Shown here piece by piece: positions 10,678-20,242 of a stretch of 30,309 nt of DNA; within the stretch, counting starts at the first letter, position 1, and each line of letters begins with the position of its first letter. Origin of the DNA: Acephala macrosclerotiorum (Eukaryota > Ascomycota > Leotiomycetes > Helotiales > Mollisiaceae); the NCBI GenBank assembly GCA_014904845.1, contig MU119572.1, positions 4,885 to 35,193 on the forward strand. Direction: 5' to 3'. The notes under the pieces were generated by a model. It did not search any database. It was not told the origin of the DNA and worked only from the letters and a program-made list of their open reading frames with translations. Position numbers and translations under genes: made by a program.

Positions 10678-11446
10678 ACCGCCCAGATTGAAGGGAGTGC
10701 AAGGCTTTCCAAAGTCTGTATATGGTCAGTTATGCACTGCAGGACCCGTTCTGAGCGGCCCACCTCGTTCATGAGACTCAGACCAGTTTGAACCGTCTCC
10801 CCACGAGTTGAGGAACTTGGCTAGAGTCAACCACTTCATCCGTGCCTCCTCTACCTCTTGTATGACTGTGAGTTTCCACTCGCATTCTCGCATAACCCTT
10901 AGACAACCGATCAGGCTCTTGTCGTCGGTCACTTGGTCCCTTTCATCATGTTGACCCAGTTCTTCTCGTGCCTTTTGTGCATTCACAGTAGCACTGAAGA
11001 CAGTGGTTTTGACGGGTCCAAACATGTCAGTCTCCAGGTCGATTGGCAGTTGTAAATTGATGTCCATCCTGGTAGTAGCCATGTTGACAAGGGTATTGCC
11101 ATTCCTTGCCTGGGGCTTTGACGGCGGTGCTGTGCAAGACAGGAGCAGCTGTGAATAGGGAGAGAGATAGTGAAGATCTCGGTTTTGCGTGGACGAGGTT
11201 GATAAATAAAACGAGAAGGCGCCGATCGTGTATTGAAAAGTATAGTAGGTATGTTCTGATCATAGAGTGAGCTTTGAAGTGCGCCTTCCCAACACGAAAT
11301 GATCTACGCGAGCGACCAAAATCGTCGACGTCGCGAAGGAACTATGTATGTCCAAAAAACAACAGCAACAGCGAAAACACAAGAACACATCTCCTGCCCC
11401 GCGAAAGCGACATAATCGATTTCGTCCTCCGAGCAGGGCTTAACAA

Positions 11447-12085
11447 ATGTCCAGTCAATGCACGTCAAGCCGCAACCCGAAGGTACATCGTCAGCTTCAA
11501 CTGCGGAACCCTGTATTGACAATTGTAGATCAATTGACTACTCCTTCTAAGCCCTTCGAACCCAATCAATGCCATACCACCAAACTATCCGACGACGTCT
11601 TGATGCTTATATTCGAAGTGGTCTTTCTCAACTATGGCATCTGCGGAGCAGCTTGCTTTGGTCTCGCCCACATACAGCTATACAAGGTCCTCAAATCGGT
11701 CCACCCAGGTCCCATCTCTCTCGCTGCCCGAATCGAACCATTTTCCTCTAGAACAGACCTAAACTGCACCGATAATAGTACCCTTTACCTTAGTGTTTGC
11801 CCTGGTACCATGTTGAAGGACTTCATGGCTCCGACGTATAGGCCAGCTTACTACCCAGAGCATCGGTACCTCCCTGTCGAGATATACGGCCAAGAAGAAG
11901 GATCTCTAGAGGAGGAGGAGGGATTGAAGTAATTCTATGTAGATGCATGGATCAGACAACACAATGAGGGTATCAAGTTCGGAGATCCTAGACAAACCTT
12001 AATGCCATGGGAGACTAGCTCAGGGCGATTCTGGGGAGAGGAAGAGATGATCATTTTGAAGAAGTTCCTCTGGAAGAATTTGTAG
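11447..12085 (+). pseudogene. F-box-like paralogue F, divergent, with an in-frame stop
   Basis: An open frame from ATG 11447 to TAA 11930-11932 (161 residues) has an F-box-like core LSDDVLMLIFEVVF, followed by FGLAHIQLYKVLKSVHPGPI and VEIYGQEEG. These match the family motifs L.CR.FY..LK.LHP.PI and KD.YG. The same frame continues after the TAA for 50 more codons to TAG at 12083-12085. That part includes MPWETSSGRFWGEEE, which resembles the family's P.P.GKG..WYEE block. The TAA therefore probably truncates a longer gene, but the short form could be real. It is the only paralogue on the plus strand and the most divergent. It faces away from paralogue E across 11083-11446, where I find no clear element. 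Confidence 0.55.
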
Positions 12086-12470
12086 GGATCACACCCAATG
12101 CTTGTACATTTCACCACATCGAGGCCCTAGCTATTGAAGAAGTCAATCCGTGCACTTCGACGTCCTGATTGGAGAAGTTTGTGATTGCTGGTTGCAAGAG
12201 CTAGCGATTGATTATTGCTGCGGGCGTCCGCGCATACTTTATTACTGGACTGCACACACTGCAGCTGAGCCACCACCACCAACAACGTGGTGCAGGCCAT
12301 CTCATCATCACCCCCGTCCTAAAATAATTCTCTTTACATTTTACATTCCCAACTCTGGATGCATGCCTCTTATGTTGGTACAGTAGCCGTACTTCAGCAT
12401 TTTCCCAAGTCTCCTCCACTTGATGATCATCACATTCCTGCACTTCAGAGTGGAAGTCGCGTCATTGACA
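12086..12470. other. Gene-free stretch
   Basis: No convincing gene, repeat or RNA. Short frames on both strands lack family resemblance. A CCACCACCACCAACAAC run near 12271 is a minor low-complexity patch. Confidence 0.5.
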
Positions 12471-13303
12471 CCATTTCCGTTTCTTCGACTGCCGCTTGAG
12501 ATCCGGCAGAGGATCTATTCCTACTAGTATGAGCTCCCACATCCAAACATCCAACGACCCCGCGACTCCTTCCATCACACAATCGTGTTAAAGCGATCTA
12601 CATCACCACCTAATGGAATAAACATCGTAGACCTATCGGTCTCAAATGAGCAAACCCGTTTCGACGAACTATCATGGTCGGGCCTTTGGTAGCGCAAGAT
12701 GCCTCCTCTTACCCTTCAACAAGCGAATCGTTAGATTTATCCAGAGAAATGTGAATTTGTCCACATCTCACTGGTGTCGCTGAGCGTCGCGGAATTTCTG
12801 GAGCTGAATAATTGTTGACAGGTTGATGTTCTATTTGTGTTGAGTAAAGCTTGGGTGGTGGAGCATCAGAGAAAGTCCATCTCGCCCTTCCGACGTATGA
12901 CTCGGGCAAGAGGGGACAATTGCAAAGCTCGAAAAGTGCTTGGGGTCATCCAAGAGTCGGAGTCACCAAAAACGCTTTCAAGACAATGTTCAGGGGAGGG
13001 GAAGTGGTTGAAATGAATGAAGAGAATCAGGAAAAATGGGGAAGACTTGAGCCGCTGGCGAACGTTCTTGCAACTTATCCTCGCTTGCGAAAGGCCATTG
13101 TGACTATCTTCGACGTTGAGCTCTTTGACATCTGGATAGATGCTGTGGGCAACATGAAAGCATTGGGGAGATTGTGGGACCAGGGGGTTGAGGTTGAGCT
13201 GGTTCATAGGACGAAGTGGGCGCCGGAGAAGATCCGTGAACCAAAACGACGTTTGCTTCAATCTTCGAGACAGGCTATGGAATCTACAGATAAATGGCAA
13301 TAG
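12471..13303 (+). pseudogene. Decayed gene with LPLEIRQRIY motif (2EXR/F-box-like)
   Basis: The plus-strand frame at 12471 reads PFPFLRLPLEIRQRIYSY and then a TAG at 12525-12527. This is the characteristic N-terminal motif of a large group of fungal 2EXR/F-box-like proteins (FxxLPxEIRxxIY). Downstream, in another frame, an open stretch to 13303 encodes AWGHPRVGVTKNAF, WGRLEPLANVLATYPRLRKA and ALGRLWDQGVEVELVHR, which looks like the C-terminal part of such a protein. Between them the frame is broken and I cannot join the parts through introns. I infer one decayed gene, but the two pieces could belong to different genes. Function is unknown. Positions 13304-13613 hold nothing recognisable. Confidence 0.45.
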
Positions 13304-13613
13304 GAATGGCGGCTTAGAGGGACTAGAAAGAAGGACAACTGCCCTAGTATGTTTTTACTATCAGTTGAGAGGAAGGACAGTTCAGAGAGCTCGGAAAAGG
13401 GTAAATTTTGCGTCTGTGGAGGCTCGATATTAGGGAACACATTGAGTCATAGAATAACATGGAAAGTCCGGGCAATAATATTAAGACTAGAGATGAATAT
13501 CTTATACTTGAGATTTTCAGCTCAAGACAAACGCCATTTACGGCTTCGTGACGTCGAAGTCTACATATGTCATACCACAGATCTATTCAATTACCTGAAA
13601 AACAGGTCAGTCT

Positions 13614-14102
13614 TCATGCTCTCTTATAAGGAATCAGCGGCGGCGTAAAAACATTGATATAAACCGGAATAATTGGACAGGTAATCCCGGGATTCATCAA
13701 AATCCACGGCATCAACAGATTATTCCCATACTCCGTACTCCCCGCCCTACTAACATCAAATCCACTCTCCACCAAACTACTCAATAGATGCTCAGCAATC
13801 TTTGGTGCCCCTGGAAAAATCGGTTTCTCTTTAATGCGGAGGGTTTCCATCCATTGATCAGCGGGGCCAGTGTGAGAGTCTGCTACGCCAATAGCGATCG
13901 AGGGCATGTGATTTCGGAAGAAGTTCTCGAAGTGGTCATCGAGGAAGGCAAAAATTACGTCGGGCTTACCGGCTGCGAGGGATTTGCCGAGTTCGAGGGA
14001 AGCGGATTCGAGTTTTATGCGGATTGCGTTTGGGCGGGTTTCTGGGAAGGCGAGGGCGCCGGGGGCATGGGACATGCCAACGGCTGCGACGATTTTGCCC
14101 AT
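13614..14102 (-). pseudogene. LigB-type extradiol dioxygenase, C-terminally truncated
   Basis: The 162-residue frame starts MGKIVAAVGMSHAPGALAFP. It has the class III (LigB family) hallmarks: a metal-ligand-type His in GMSHAPG, a second His in FLDDHFENFF, then AEHLLSSLVESGFDVSRAG and CPIIPVYINVFTPPLIP. Family members are usually about 280-330 residues and continue with a helix and a GTGGLSH-type catalytic block. Here the frame stops right after the NVFTPP motif, and no continuation is seen in any frame to 13300. It is therefore a 3'-truncated remnant. Intact relatives open catechol-type rings with molecular oxygen at Fe(II). It is transcribed divergently from the NmrA-like gene, across 14103-14620. 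Confidence 0.75.
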
Positions 14103-14620
14103 GATTGCTGTTTCTGAATCTCTCTTTGCTAGACAGTGTCCTTGAAGAGAGGTTGTGATGGGATTGAGGCAACAATTCTCTTGAGATGGACTTTATTTCT
14201 GAGGATCGACTTGTGGTCTGATTTCGAGAATGCCGGAGTTTCATTGTATCTTCAGTCTCCTCGAAAGTACGCGCCTCGCGTCGGATACGGAGTCCATGAG
14301 ACGAGGTCAAGAGTGGGCAGCGATCTAGAGGACGGAGAAGAGCGACCAACTCCACCCCACCTTCGCAATCCTTATCGCTGGACCCGCCTTGCTTGAGCCC
14401 CAAGCTACTGCAAGCCCTATTGCGGTGTTTCTACCCGAAGGATGCAGGATGCCTATAGATGCAGGCGTCTTTGACTATGTCCAGCGACCGAGTTGTGGTC
14501 AGGGTGGCCTGAGGGATATGGAAGGGTAGCCACGGGATGAGGATACACAGGAGCGATAATCATGATGCCTCTAACGATCTACTTTTCGCAAGATAGTGTA
14601 AGACAACAAACTAAGGCAGT

Positions 14621-15715
14621 ATGACGACCGAAGCAAAGGAAAATCTTCTATTGTTTGGCGCCACTGGGTATATTGGAGCATATATTCTCGAGCAAATCAA
14701 TGAAGGAAAAGAAAACTTCGGCCGAATCGCAATATTTACATCACCCGAAATAGCTATTAAGAAACATAGTTTGTTCGACAGGTATGAAGCGGAAGGAGTG
14801 GAGGTGATCGTTGGTGATGTGAGAAAGAAAGGGGACATTGTGAATGCATTTGAAGGTCAGCACTTAAATCTATCCTCCTCGCGCTGCGCCTTAAGACTGA
14901 TGGACATCAGGAATCGATACTGTCGTCAGCGCTGTAGGACGCAATGTAATAGCAGAGCAGATAAACTGGATCCAGCTCGCAGAGACGTCGTCCTCTGTCA
15001 AACGGTTCTTCCCATCCGAACTCGGAACCGACATCGAATATGGCCCCGAATCTGCAACCGAGATTCCGCACCAGCAAAAGCTGAAGGTCCGAGCTGCACT
15101 GGAGCAGACTTCGAAACTTGAGTATACTTATGTGGTGACTGGTCCGTACGCAGATGCAGTCGAGCCTACCATTTTCAGTCCTTGCACTGCTGCGCCAGAG
15201 ATTGGTAGCTTTGATGTCAAGACCAAGAGTGCTGTCTTGATTGGAGATGGCACAGGAAAGATCAGCTTCACGACGCCTTCTGAGTATGTTCCCAATCTGA
15301 AATTTCAAGAATTCAACTGACACGTAGCAGTGTAGGAAGACTGGTATTCAAAGCACTGCTCCATCCGGAGCAATGCAAAAACAAAGCGCTGAAAGTCAAT
15401 TCGTTCACGACGACTGGCAATGAGATCTTGGCAGAGTTTGAAAAGCATTGCGGGGGTGAGAAATGGAGTGTTAAGTACACAAGAAGTGAAGAGCTTCGGA
15501 AGTTGGAGAAGGATGCATGGGATAATAAGCACCCGATGGCGCCTATCTTCACACTCAGAAGGATATGGAATGAGGGAGGGACATTATATGACAAGCGGGA
15601 CAATAAGTCGATTGACGCAGAGGACATGCAAACACTGCCAAATGCTGTTTCGGCGGCAATCGCCATTCAGATTTCTGGCGAGGTAGATACGCAGAAAAAT
15701 AGAAAATTCATGTGA
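14621..15715 (+). pseudogene. NmrA/isoflavone-reductase-like oxidoreductase with one-base frameshift
   Basis: Three exons: 14621-14855, 14911-15283 and 15329-15715. The introns are 55 bp (phase 1) and 45 bp (phase 2, CTGAC branch site). The protein begins MTTEAKENLLLFGATGYIGA with the NAD(P)-binding [22 protein letters not shown] and [13 protein letters not shown] follow, the second including the region of the family's catalytic Lys. SVGRLVFKALLHPEQC and LKVNSFTTTG are in exon 3. At about 15420 the frame slips by one base, and EFEKHCGGEKWSV to the end RKFM is one frame away. Adding back one base would give about 331 residues, the usual length. A sequencing error at one base is possible. The family reduces aromatic or enone substrates with NADPH. 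The substrate here is unknown. Confidence 0.75.
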
Positions 15716-15808
15716 TGCTGAAATCAAAAGTCTTCATTGATCATACACGCTCGGAATTCAGATTGGTTCAAGTCCCCTCCCCAAAAATGTCCGCTCGTCA
15801 AACTCCCC

Positions 15809-16798
15809 TTAAACCGTCCGGAAGAGGGGCAGTCCCATAAAGTAGCCACTGGCAGAGTGACCCAAAGCTTCCCAAGTATTCCGTGCTTCTGCTTCACCAA
15901 TCTCAACAAGATGTTTCCCACTTCCCGCAGCCGAGGCATCAGCAGCCAACTGCACCTCGCAGCACTTCTCGAGCAACACGAAATAAGCTACGACTTCTTT
16001 GATCGTCTTTCCAGCTGTAAGGGGGCCATGATTTCCAAGGAGGACTGCTTTGCGGTGGGCAAGCGCCTTTGCAATGTGCTTTCCTTCGTCTGAGGCTAGA
16101 ACCACTCCAGCGAATGTTCTGCATCAATATCAGACCAGAAACTCGATGCAAGGATTATATACTTACGGATACAGTATGTGGTCTTTGTAGAACACACATG
16201 AATCTTGAGTAAGCATTTGCAGCTCGCGACCTGTTGCACACATCGCTCGACCATAGACACTATGCGAATGAGCTGCACATGCTACATCTGGTCTTGCAGA
16301 ATGAATCTCGGAGTGGATTGCAAAAGCGGCTGCAATCAACGCTCAGTAAATTTTAATTCCAATGGCATAGACTTCGTACCATAATTTAACATGCGATTCC
16401 TTCCGCTATCAATCACTTCGCCAGCATGGTTGACAAGAATCAAATCATCGGCTGTAACAAGAGAGAAGTGTAATCCTGCCCCACATTACTAGGATGCCAA
16501 AATGACTATCAACAGTCTCTTACACACCAAATGGATTGACCCAAAAGCAGTCCGGAGCTACCGGGTCCCTCAAAGTAATGTGTCCAACAACTCCCTCCGC
16601 AAAACCAAACTTGGCAAATACTCGGAATGCTAAAGCAAGCCTATGTTTGAGGTACTTCCGCTCTTCGTACTTGTCCTCGAACGAAGGAGGTCCTTTAGGG
16701 ACATCGGTAGGAAATGCAAGATCCGGAGCCCCTGAACTGTACTCCTTTTCCTCTTTCTTGGAGGTAATCGGGACTGCTTCGGTTGCTAAAGGAGCCAT
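15809..16798 (-). CDS. Class II aldolase/adducin-family protein (Mug14-like), intact
   Basis: Four exons (16528-16798, 16380-16451, 16167-16329, 15809-16118) joined by introns of 76, 50 and 48 bp keep one frame and give 271 residues. Motifs: FGFAEGVVGHITLRDP (phosphate-side loop of the family), DDLILVNHAGEVID, CAAHSHSVYGRAM with the metal-binding HSHS, and AVLLGNHGPLTAGKTIKEV with the third His in NHG. The end, ASGYFMGLPLF, is typical of the fungal Mug14-like branch. Bacterial relatives are zinc aldolases or epimerases (fuculose- or ribulose-phosphate type). The fungal branch has no firm substrate. The first donor (GTGTGT) is the weakest call. It is divergent from the dehydrogenase pseudogene and convergent with the NmrA-like gene. 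It is one of only two cluster genes that read cleanly. Confidence 0.85.
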
Positions 16799-17304
16799 GA
16801 TGAGTTAATGAAGGCAGAAAAGATGTATAACCAATTCAATGCTCAATTCACTGACTCGATGCAAGTAATTTCACACTCAAAACACTGACAATACGATTCC
16901 ACGACGCATTTCCTTGCTACTAAGCTTTTGGACCAGCTCTAGATATCCCACTCTTGTATCCGACACGGTCCAGGTAGCACAATTGAAGCACCAGAGAGGG
17001 GCAAGATAAGAACATCTTCACACTGCACCCAATAGACAAACATCCTTTCCAATAGCGGACTTCCGCGGTGCCGTCACGAGGATGGCTTCTATATGTTCGC
17101 CCACTCTAGCAGACTGGCATCCACAGACTCAGCGGTCGGGCTCAGAGGCCGAAGCTCTGCAAAAGGACCGAAAAATCATCTTGTTGTTTGTGCCAATAGA
17201 TGCTGTAAATTGAATTCAGAGTTGAATACGTGCTTTCGCCTTGACTGAATGTTGCTGTGGTTGTCAATCTTTGATCGCGCCTAAACTTTCAAAACGCGCT
17301 TGAA
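16799..17304. promoter_or_regulatory. Divergent promoter of aldolase and 2-hydroxyacid dehydrogenase
   Basis: A gene-free 506 bp region between two outward-facing starts. It holds a GATAAG (17005-17010), the core of AreA/GATA-type nitrogen-control sites, and CCG-N3-CGG (16960-16968), an everted triplet pair of the sort bound by Zn2Cys6 dimers. Both are short enough to arise by chance. Confidence 0.35.
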
Positions 17305-18341
17305 ATGTCTTCGTCAGCATCAACAACTTCTCCACCTCAAGACCGCATAGTCTGCCTCGACGAATGCCACTGCGCAATACCCTCCTTCAATGTCCCCCAC
17401 ACATATACCGGCTACACCAATACTCCTCCCGAGCTCATCGCAGAGCGAATCCGACATGCAACAATTATCATCACAACGCGGGTCCCCCTCTCTCGAGCAA
17501 CCCTCGAACAATGCACCTTGGAACTTCATCTTGTCGCCGTGATGGCCGCGGGATAAGATATAATCGACCTAGAAGCTTGCAGAGAGCGCATTATCCAGGT
17601 CTGCAATATACCTTCGGCATCAGCAGAGAGCGTGGCAGAGCATGCCTTCTCGCTGTATCTGGCTGTGAAGCGGAGGATCGTCGAGCTGGATGCTCTGACC
17701 AGGGCTGGGACGGAGTGGCCTGCGAAGAAAACGACCATACATCGATTTGGAGGCCTGCCGAAGACGTAGCGCTCGGAGACTTTGGGTATAATTGGCTATG
17801 GGACCTTGGGTAGGTCTATTTTGCTGAGGGCAACATCTGAATGCTGACAGCTGTAAGCAAGCGCATTGAAGCCATTGCAAAAGCTCTGGGGATGTCCGTC
17901 ATCATTGCCGATCGAAAAGGGGTACCACAAAGTTTTACGAGGGCTGGGAGAATCGAGTTCCTCGAAACGTTGCAGAAAAGCACTGCCATCGTTCTTTGTT
18001 GTCCTCTCGACGCATCAACGCGAGGTATGATCGGCAAAAAAGAGCTGAAGACCATGGACAACAAGGCGATTCTCATAAACGTTTCTCGTGGAGGCGTTGT
18101 CGGCGAAGAGGCTTTAGTCGAGGCTTTGCGAGCAGGCTGGATTGCTGGTGCTGCTACAGATGTCTTTGCGACAGAGCCAGCGAGTGCTTCAACTAGCCCT
18201 CTGTTGGCAGCAGATGTTCCCAACTTGACTTTATCACCTCATGTTGCTTGGTACGCCGATTCGAGTATTGAAAACTTGAAAAGGACTATCAAGAGCAATA
18301 TTGAGGGCTTTGTCGCAGGTTCACCAGTGAATATGGTCTGA
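17305..18341 (+). pseudogene. D-isomer-specific 2-hydroxyacid dehydrogenase, two nonsense codons
   Basis: Exons 17305-17809 and 17851-18341 join through a 41 bp phase-1 intron (CTGAC branch site, CAG acceptor), for 331 codons. The N-terminal catalytic part includes ATIIITTRVPLSRATLEQ and ASAESVAEHAFSLYLAVKRR. The Rossmann motif is LGIIGYGTLG, continuing across the intron to AKALGMSVIIADRKG. The substrate/cofactor region is AILINVSRGGVVGEEALVEA (catalytic Arg in VSRGG), with DVFATEP (Glu) and LSPHVAWYADSS (His). A TAA at 17554-17556 and a TAG at 17767-17769 break the frame, and everything after them is well conserved. Both stops fit C-to-T changes (CAA, or TGG on the other strand), which RIP could produce. 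Intact relatives interconvert 2-keto acids and D-2-hydroxy acids with NAD(P)H. Confidence 0.8.
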
Positions 18342-18450
18342 ATGTCTTAGGTTGCTATCGACAATTTGGCATTCAAATGGACTATATACAGCTTCATCCT
18401 TCAATCATCCACATCATACTCTCATCTTTCTCTCGTCACCTAGACTTCTC

Positions 18451-19908
18451 TCATGCTTGGACCTCAACTTGTTTGACAATGGCTGCCTTCTCTTTGGCAA
18501 CATCGGCAACTTTGGTGGTATACTGCTCACGGACATAGTTATCGTAACGCAGATACGCCCCAAGCAACACTTGCGCTCCAGCGGCACAATCCTCGGGCCT
18601 CGTGTACTCTGCAGGATTATGGCTAACGCCATCTCTGCATCGAACAAAGATCATAGCAGTGGGAACATGCTTCGAAGTATAAACTCTAGTATTTCCAAGT
18701 CAGTCCTTCTCAAGGACAATAGGGGCAAGTTCCTACGAATCATGTCCGGCACCACTTGTCAGCTCCATGCTGCATCCAAGCTCCAACGCAGATGATCTTA
18801 CGCATTGCTTCATTACCTCGTTAAAGTTGACCGCGGGCGATGTCCAGATTGTTTCGAAAATTATCTGAAGTCCATGTTCCTCGCAGATCTTGGAGAAGCT
18901 TCCTCTGCATTGTCGTTCAATTTCGGCCACATCCTCGTCGAATGGCGATCGGACATCCAAGTTCATCTGAACGTCTCCTGCGATGGTATTGATGCTTTGT
19001 GGGCTGGAATTGATCACAGCAATCGTAGCACGAGCACCACGAGCAGCAAGATCTCCTGTGGTAGCAATGCGATTTGCCTCTACAATCATCTTCGCAGCAC
19101 CGAGCAAAGCGTCGCTTCTCCTGTCCATTGGCGTTGATCCGGTGTGGGCTTCCCTTCCAGTAACTTTTAGATTGTACCACTTCATCGACTGAACACCGCG
19201 CACCACTCCCACTGGCATCTCAGCTATGTCTAGGATGGGTCCTTGCTCGATATGAACTTCGAAGTGTGCGAGGATAGGATTCGTTCTAAAGCTCGCGGCC
19301 TCAGGGCCGACGTAACCTATTCTTTTGAGCTCATCTCCGAGAGCTATACCTGCGAGGTCGACACGAGTATGACCAAATTCTGCAGTGAAGTGCTCTGCCC
19401 AAACGCCGGAACCCAACATACAGGGTGGGAACCGCGCACCCTCTTCATTCGTCCAGTCTATCACCGCGATTGGCGCATATGTTGTGATTTTATTTTCGTG
19501 GAGGACCTTCAGTACCTCGATTCCGCAAACAACTCCTAAGATCCCGTCGTATTTTCCTCCGGTCGGCTGAGTGTCAAGATGGGAGCCTATTGCTATGGGA
19601 GGGAGGGAGTTGTTCTGCCCAGGTCGAACTGCGAAGATATTGCCGATAGCGTCGATCTTGTGGGTGCATCCGTACTCTTTAGTCTTCGCGATGAACCAGT
19701 CTCGGACTTTCTTGTCGTCGTCGTTCGCGGTGAGGCGATTCATGCCTCCATCTGGTGTGCTGGAAAGGTCACTCCAAAATCCTTTCCATAGCATTTTGAC
19801 ATTATTTACTCACTTTCCCCATTCGCAAGACTCGTGGATGGTATCGTTGATCGTTGCAGGATTAATTTTCAGAGCCGAATACTCCAGAGTCAAAGTCGAA
19901 ACAAACAT
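18451..19908 (-). CDS. M20-family N-carbamoyl-L-amino-acid hydrolase / beta-ureidopropionase-like, intact
   Basis: Predicted about 450 residues from exons 19814-19908, 18737-19759 and 18451-18685. Introns are 19760-19813 (or 19772-19813 with a GAG acceptor) and 18686-18736 (51 bp, CTGAC branch site). Exon 1 gives [17 protein letters not shown] and [11 protein letters not shown]. Then follow [19 protein letters not shown], metal-binding [20 protein letters not shown], the catalytic Glu in [21 protein letters not shown], the dimerisation-domain [14 protein letters not shown] and the last ligand His in SGAGHDS, split by the second intron. All key residues are present. The enzyme family releases carbamate (CO2 and ammonia) from N-carbamoyl amino acids. 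Yeast beta-ureidopropionase of pyrimidine breakdown is in this family, as are allantoate amidohydrolases. Exact substrate unknown. Confidence 0.88.
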
Positions 19909-20242
19909 CTTCGCAAATTTCGGCCTTCGAAAAATACTGCTTCAATTTAATCTTCTCATACAGCTTGGTATAGGTACGCCAGAATTGACATTACGAAGTG
20001 ACCAGTTTCGCGTTATCTGACCGACGGCCAGGATGGTCCCTTTCGCGTACGATAAGAAACGGACATCAGCGGCGACACAATCCCACCTTTGCTTGCGCCC
20101 CGCTTCGACCACCAAATCTGGTACGCGCTCCATCTTAGAGGTTGCAAGCTATGTGTCAGAGAATATGACGGTGCTGTTCCCCTACTTCTCACCAACATTT
20201 CGGCGGTCGAAACCAAGAGGGCCGAAGCTTCGATGACAGCAG
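19909..20242. promoter_or_regulatory. Divergent promoter with paired GATA sites
   Basis: A 334 bp region between the N-carbamoyl hydrolase (minus) and the first regulator (plus). It contains AGATAA on the minus strand (TTATCT, 20013-20018) and GATAAG on the plus strand (20051-20056), an inverted pair 32 bp apart, with CCGACGG (20021-20027) between them. Paired GATA sites are bound by AreA/Nit2-type nitrogen regulators in fungi. That fits a nitrogen-releasing hydrolase but is only motif-level evidence. Confidence 0.4.

Larger units (their letters stand above)
9072..11082 (-). pseudogene. F-box-like paralogue E, pseudogene split by a hAT-type insertion
   Basis: The 5' part lies right of the insertion. 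Exon 1 (10764-11082, about 106 codons) joins through a 48 bp phase-1 intron (10716-10763, CTGAC branch site, weak donor GTGGGC) to DFGKPCTPFNLGGLP. The coding sequence resumes left of the insertion at 9713 with KEIVIHIFEHL, then LGLTCRFLYLMMKSLDRKPI, GFLGPKYR and HFLNKDVYGSE. Beyond about 9400 the frame breaks. PSPFGRGRDWCEAGAR and the end WADWTTMVGF (stop at 9072) are recognisable, with a TAG at 9156-9158 between them. So the gene has several lesions besides the insertion. Its N-terminal exon is longer than, and unlike, those of A-C. The phase and place of the intron match A and C. Confidence 0.75.

Noticed and set aside
12201..12443. 80-codon minus-strand frame
   Set aside because: Trp/His-rich translation of a CCACCA repeat patch, without start context or family resemblance.
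13966..14403. 145-codon Arg-rich minus-strand frame overlapping the dioxygenase start
   Set aside because: It is an out-of-frame shadow of the LigB-type gene with low-complexity composition.
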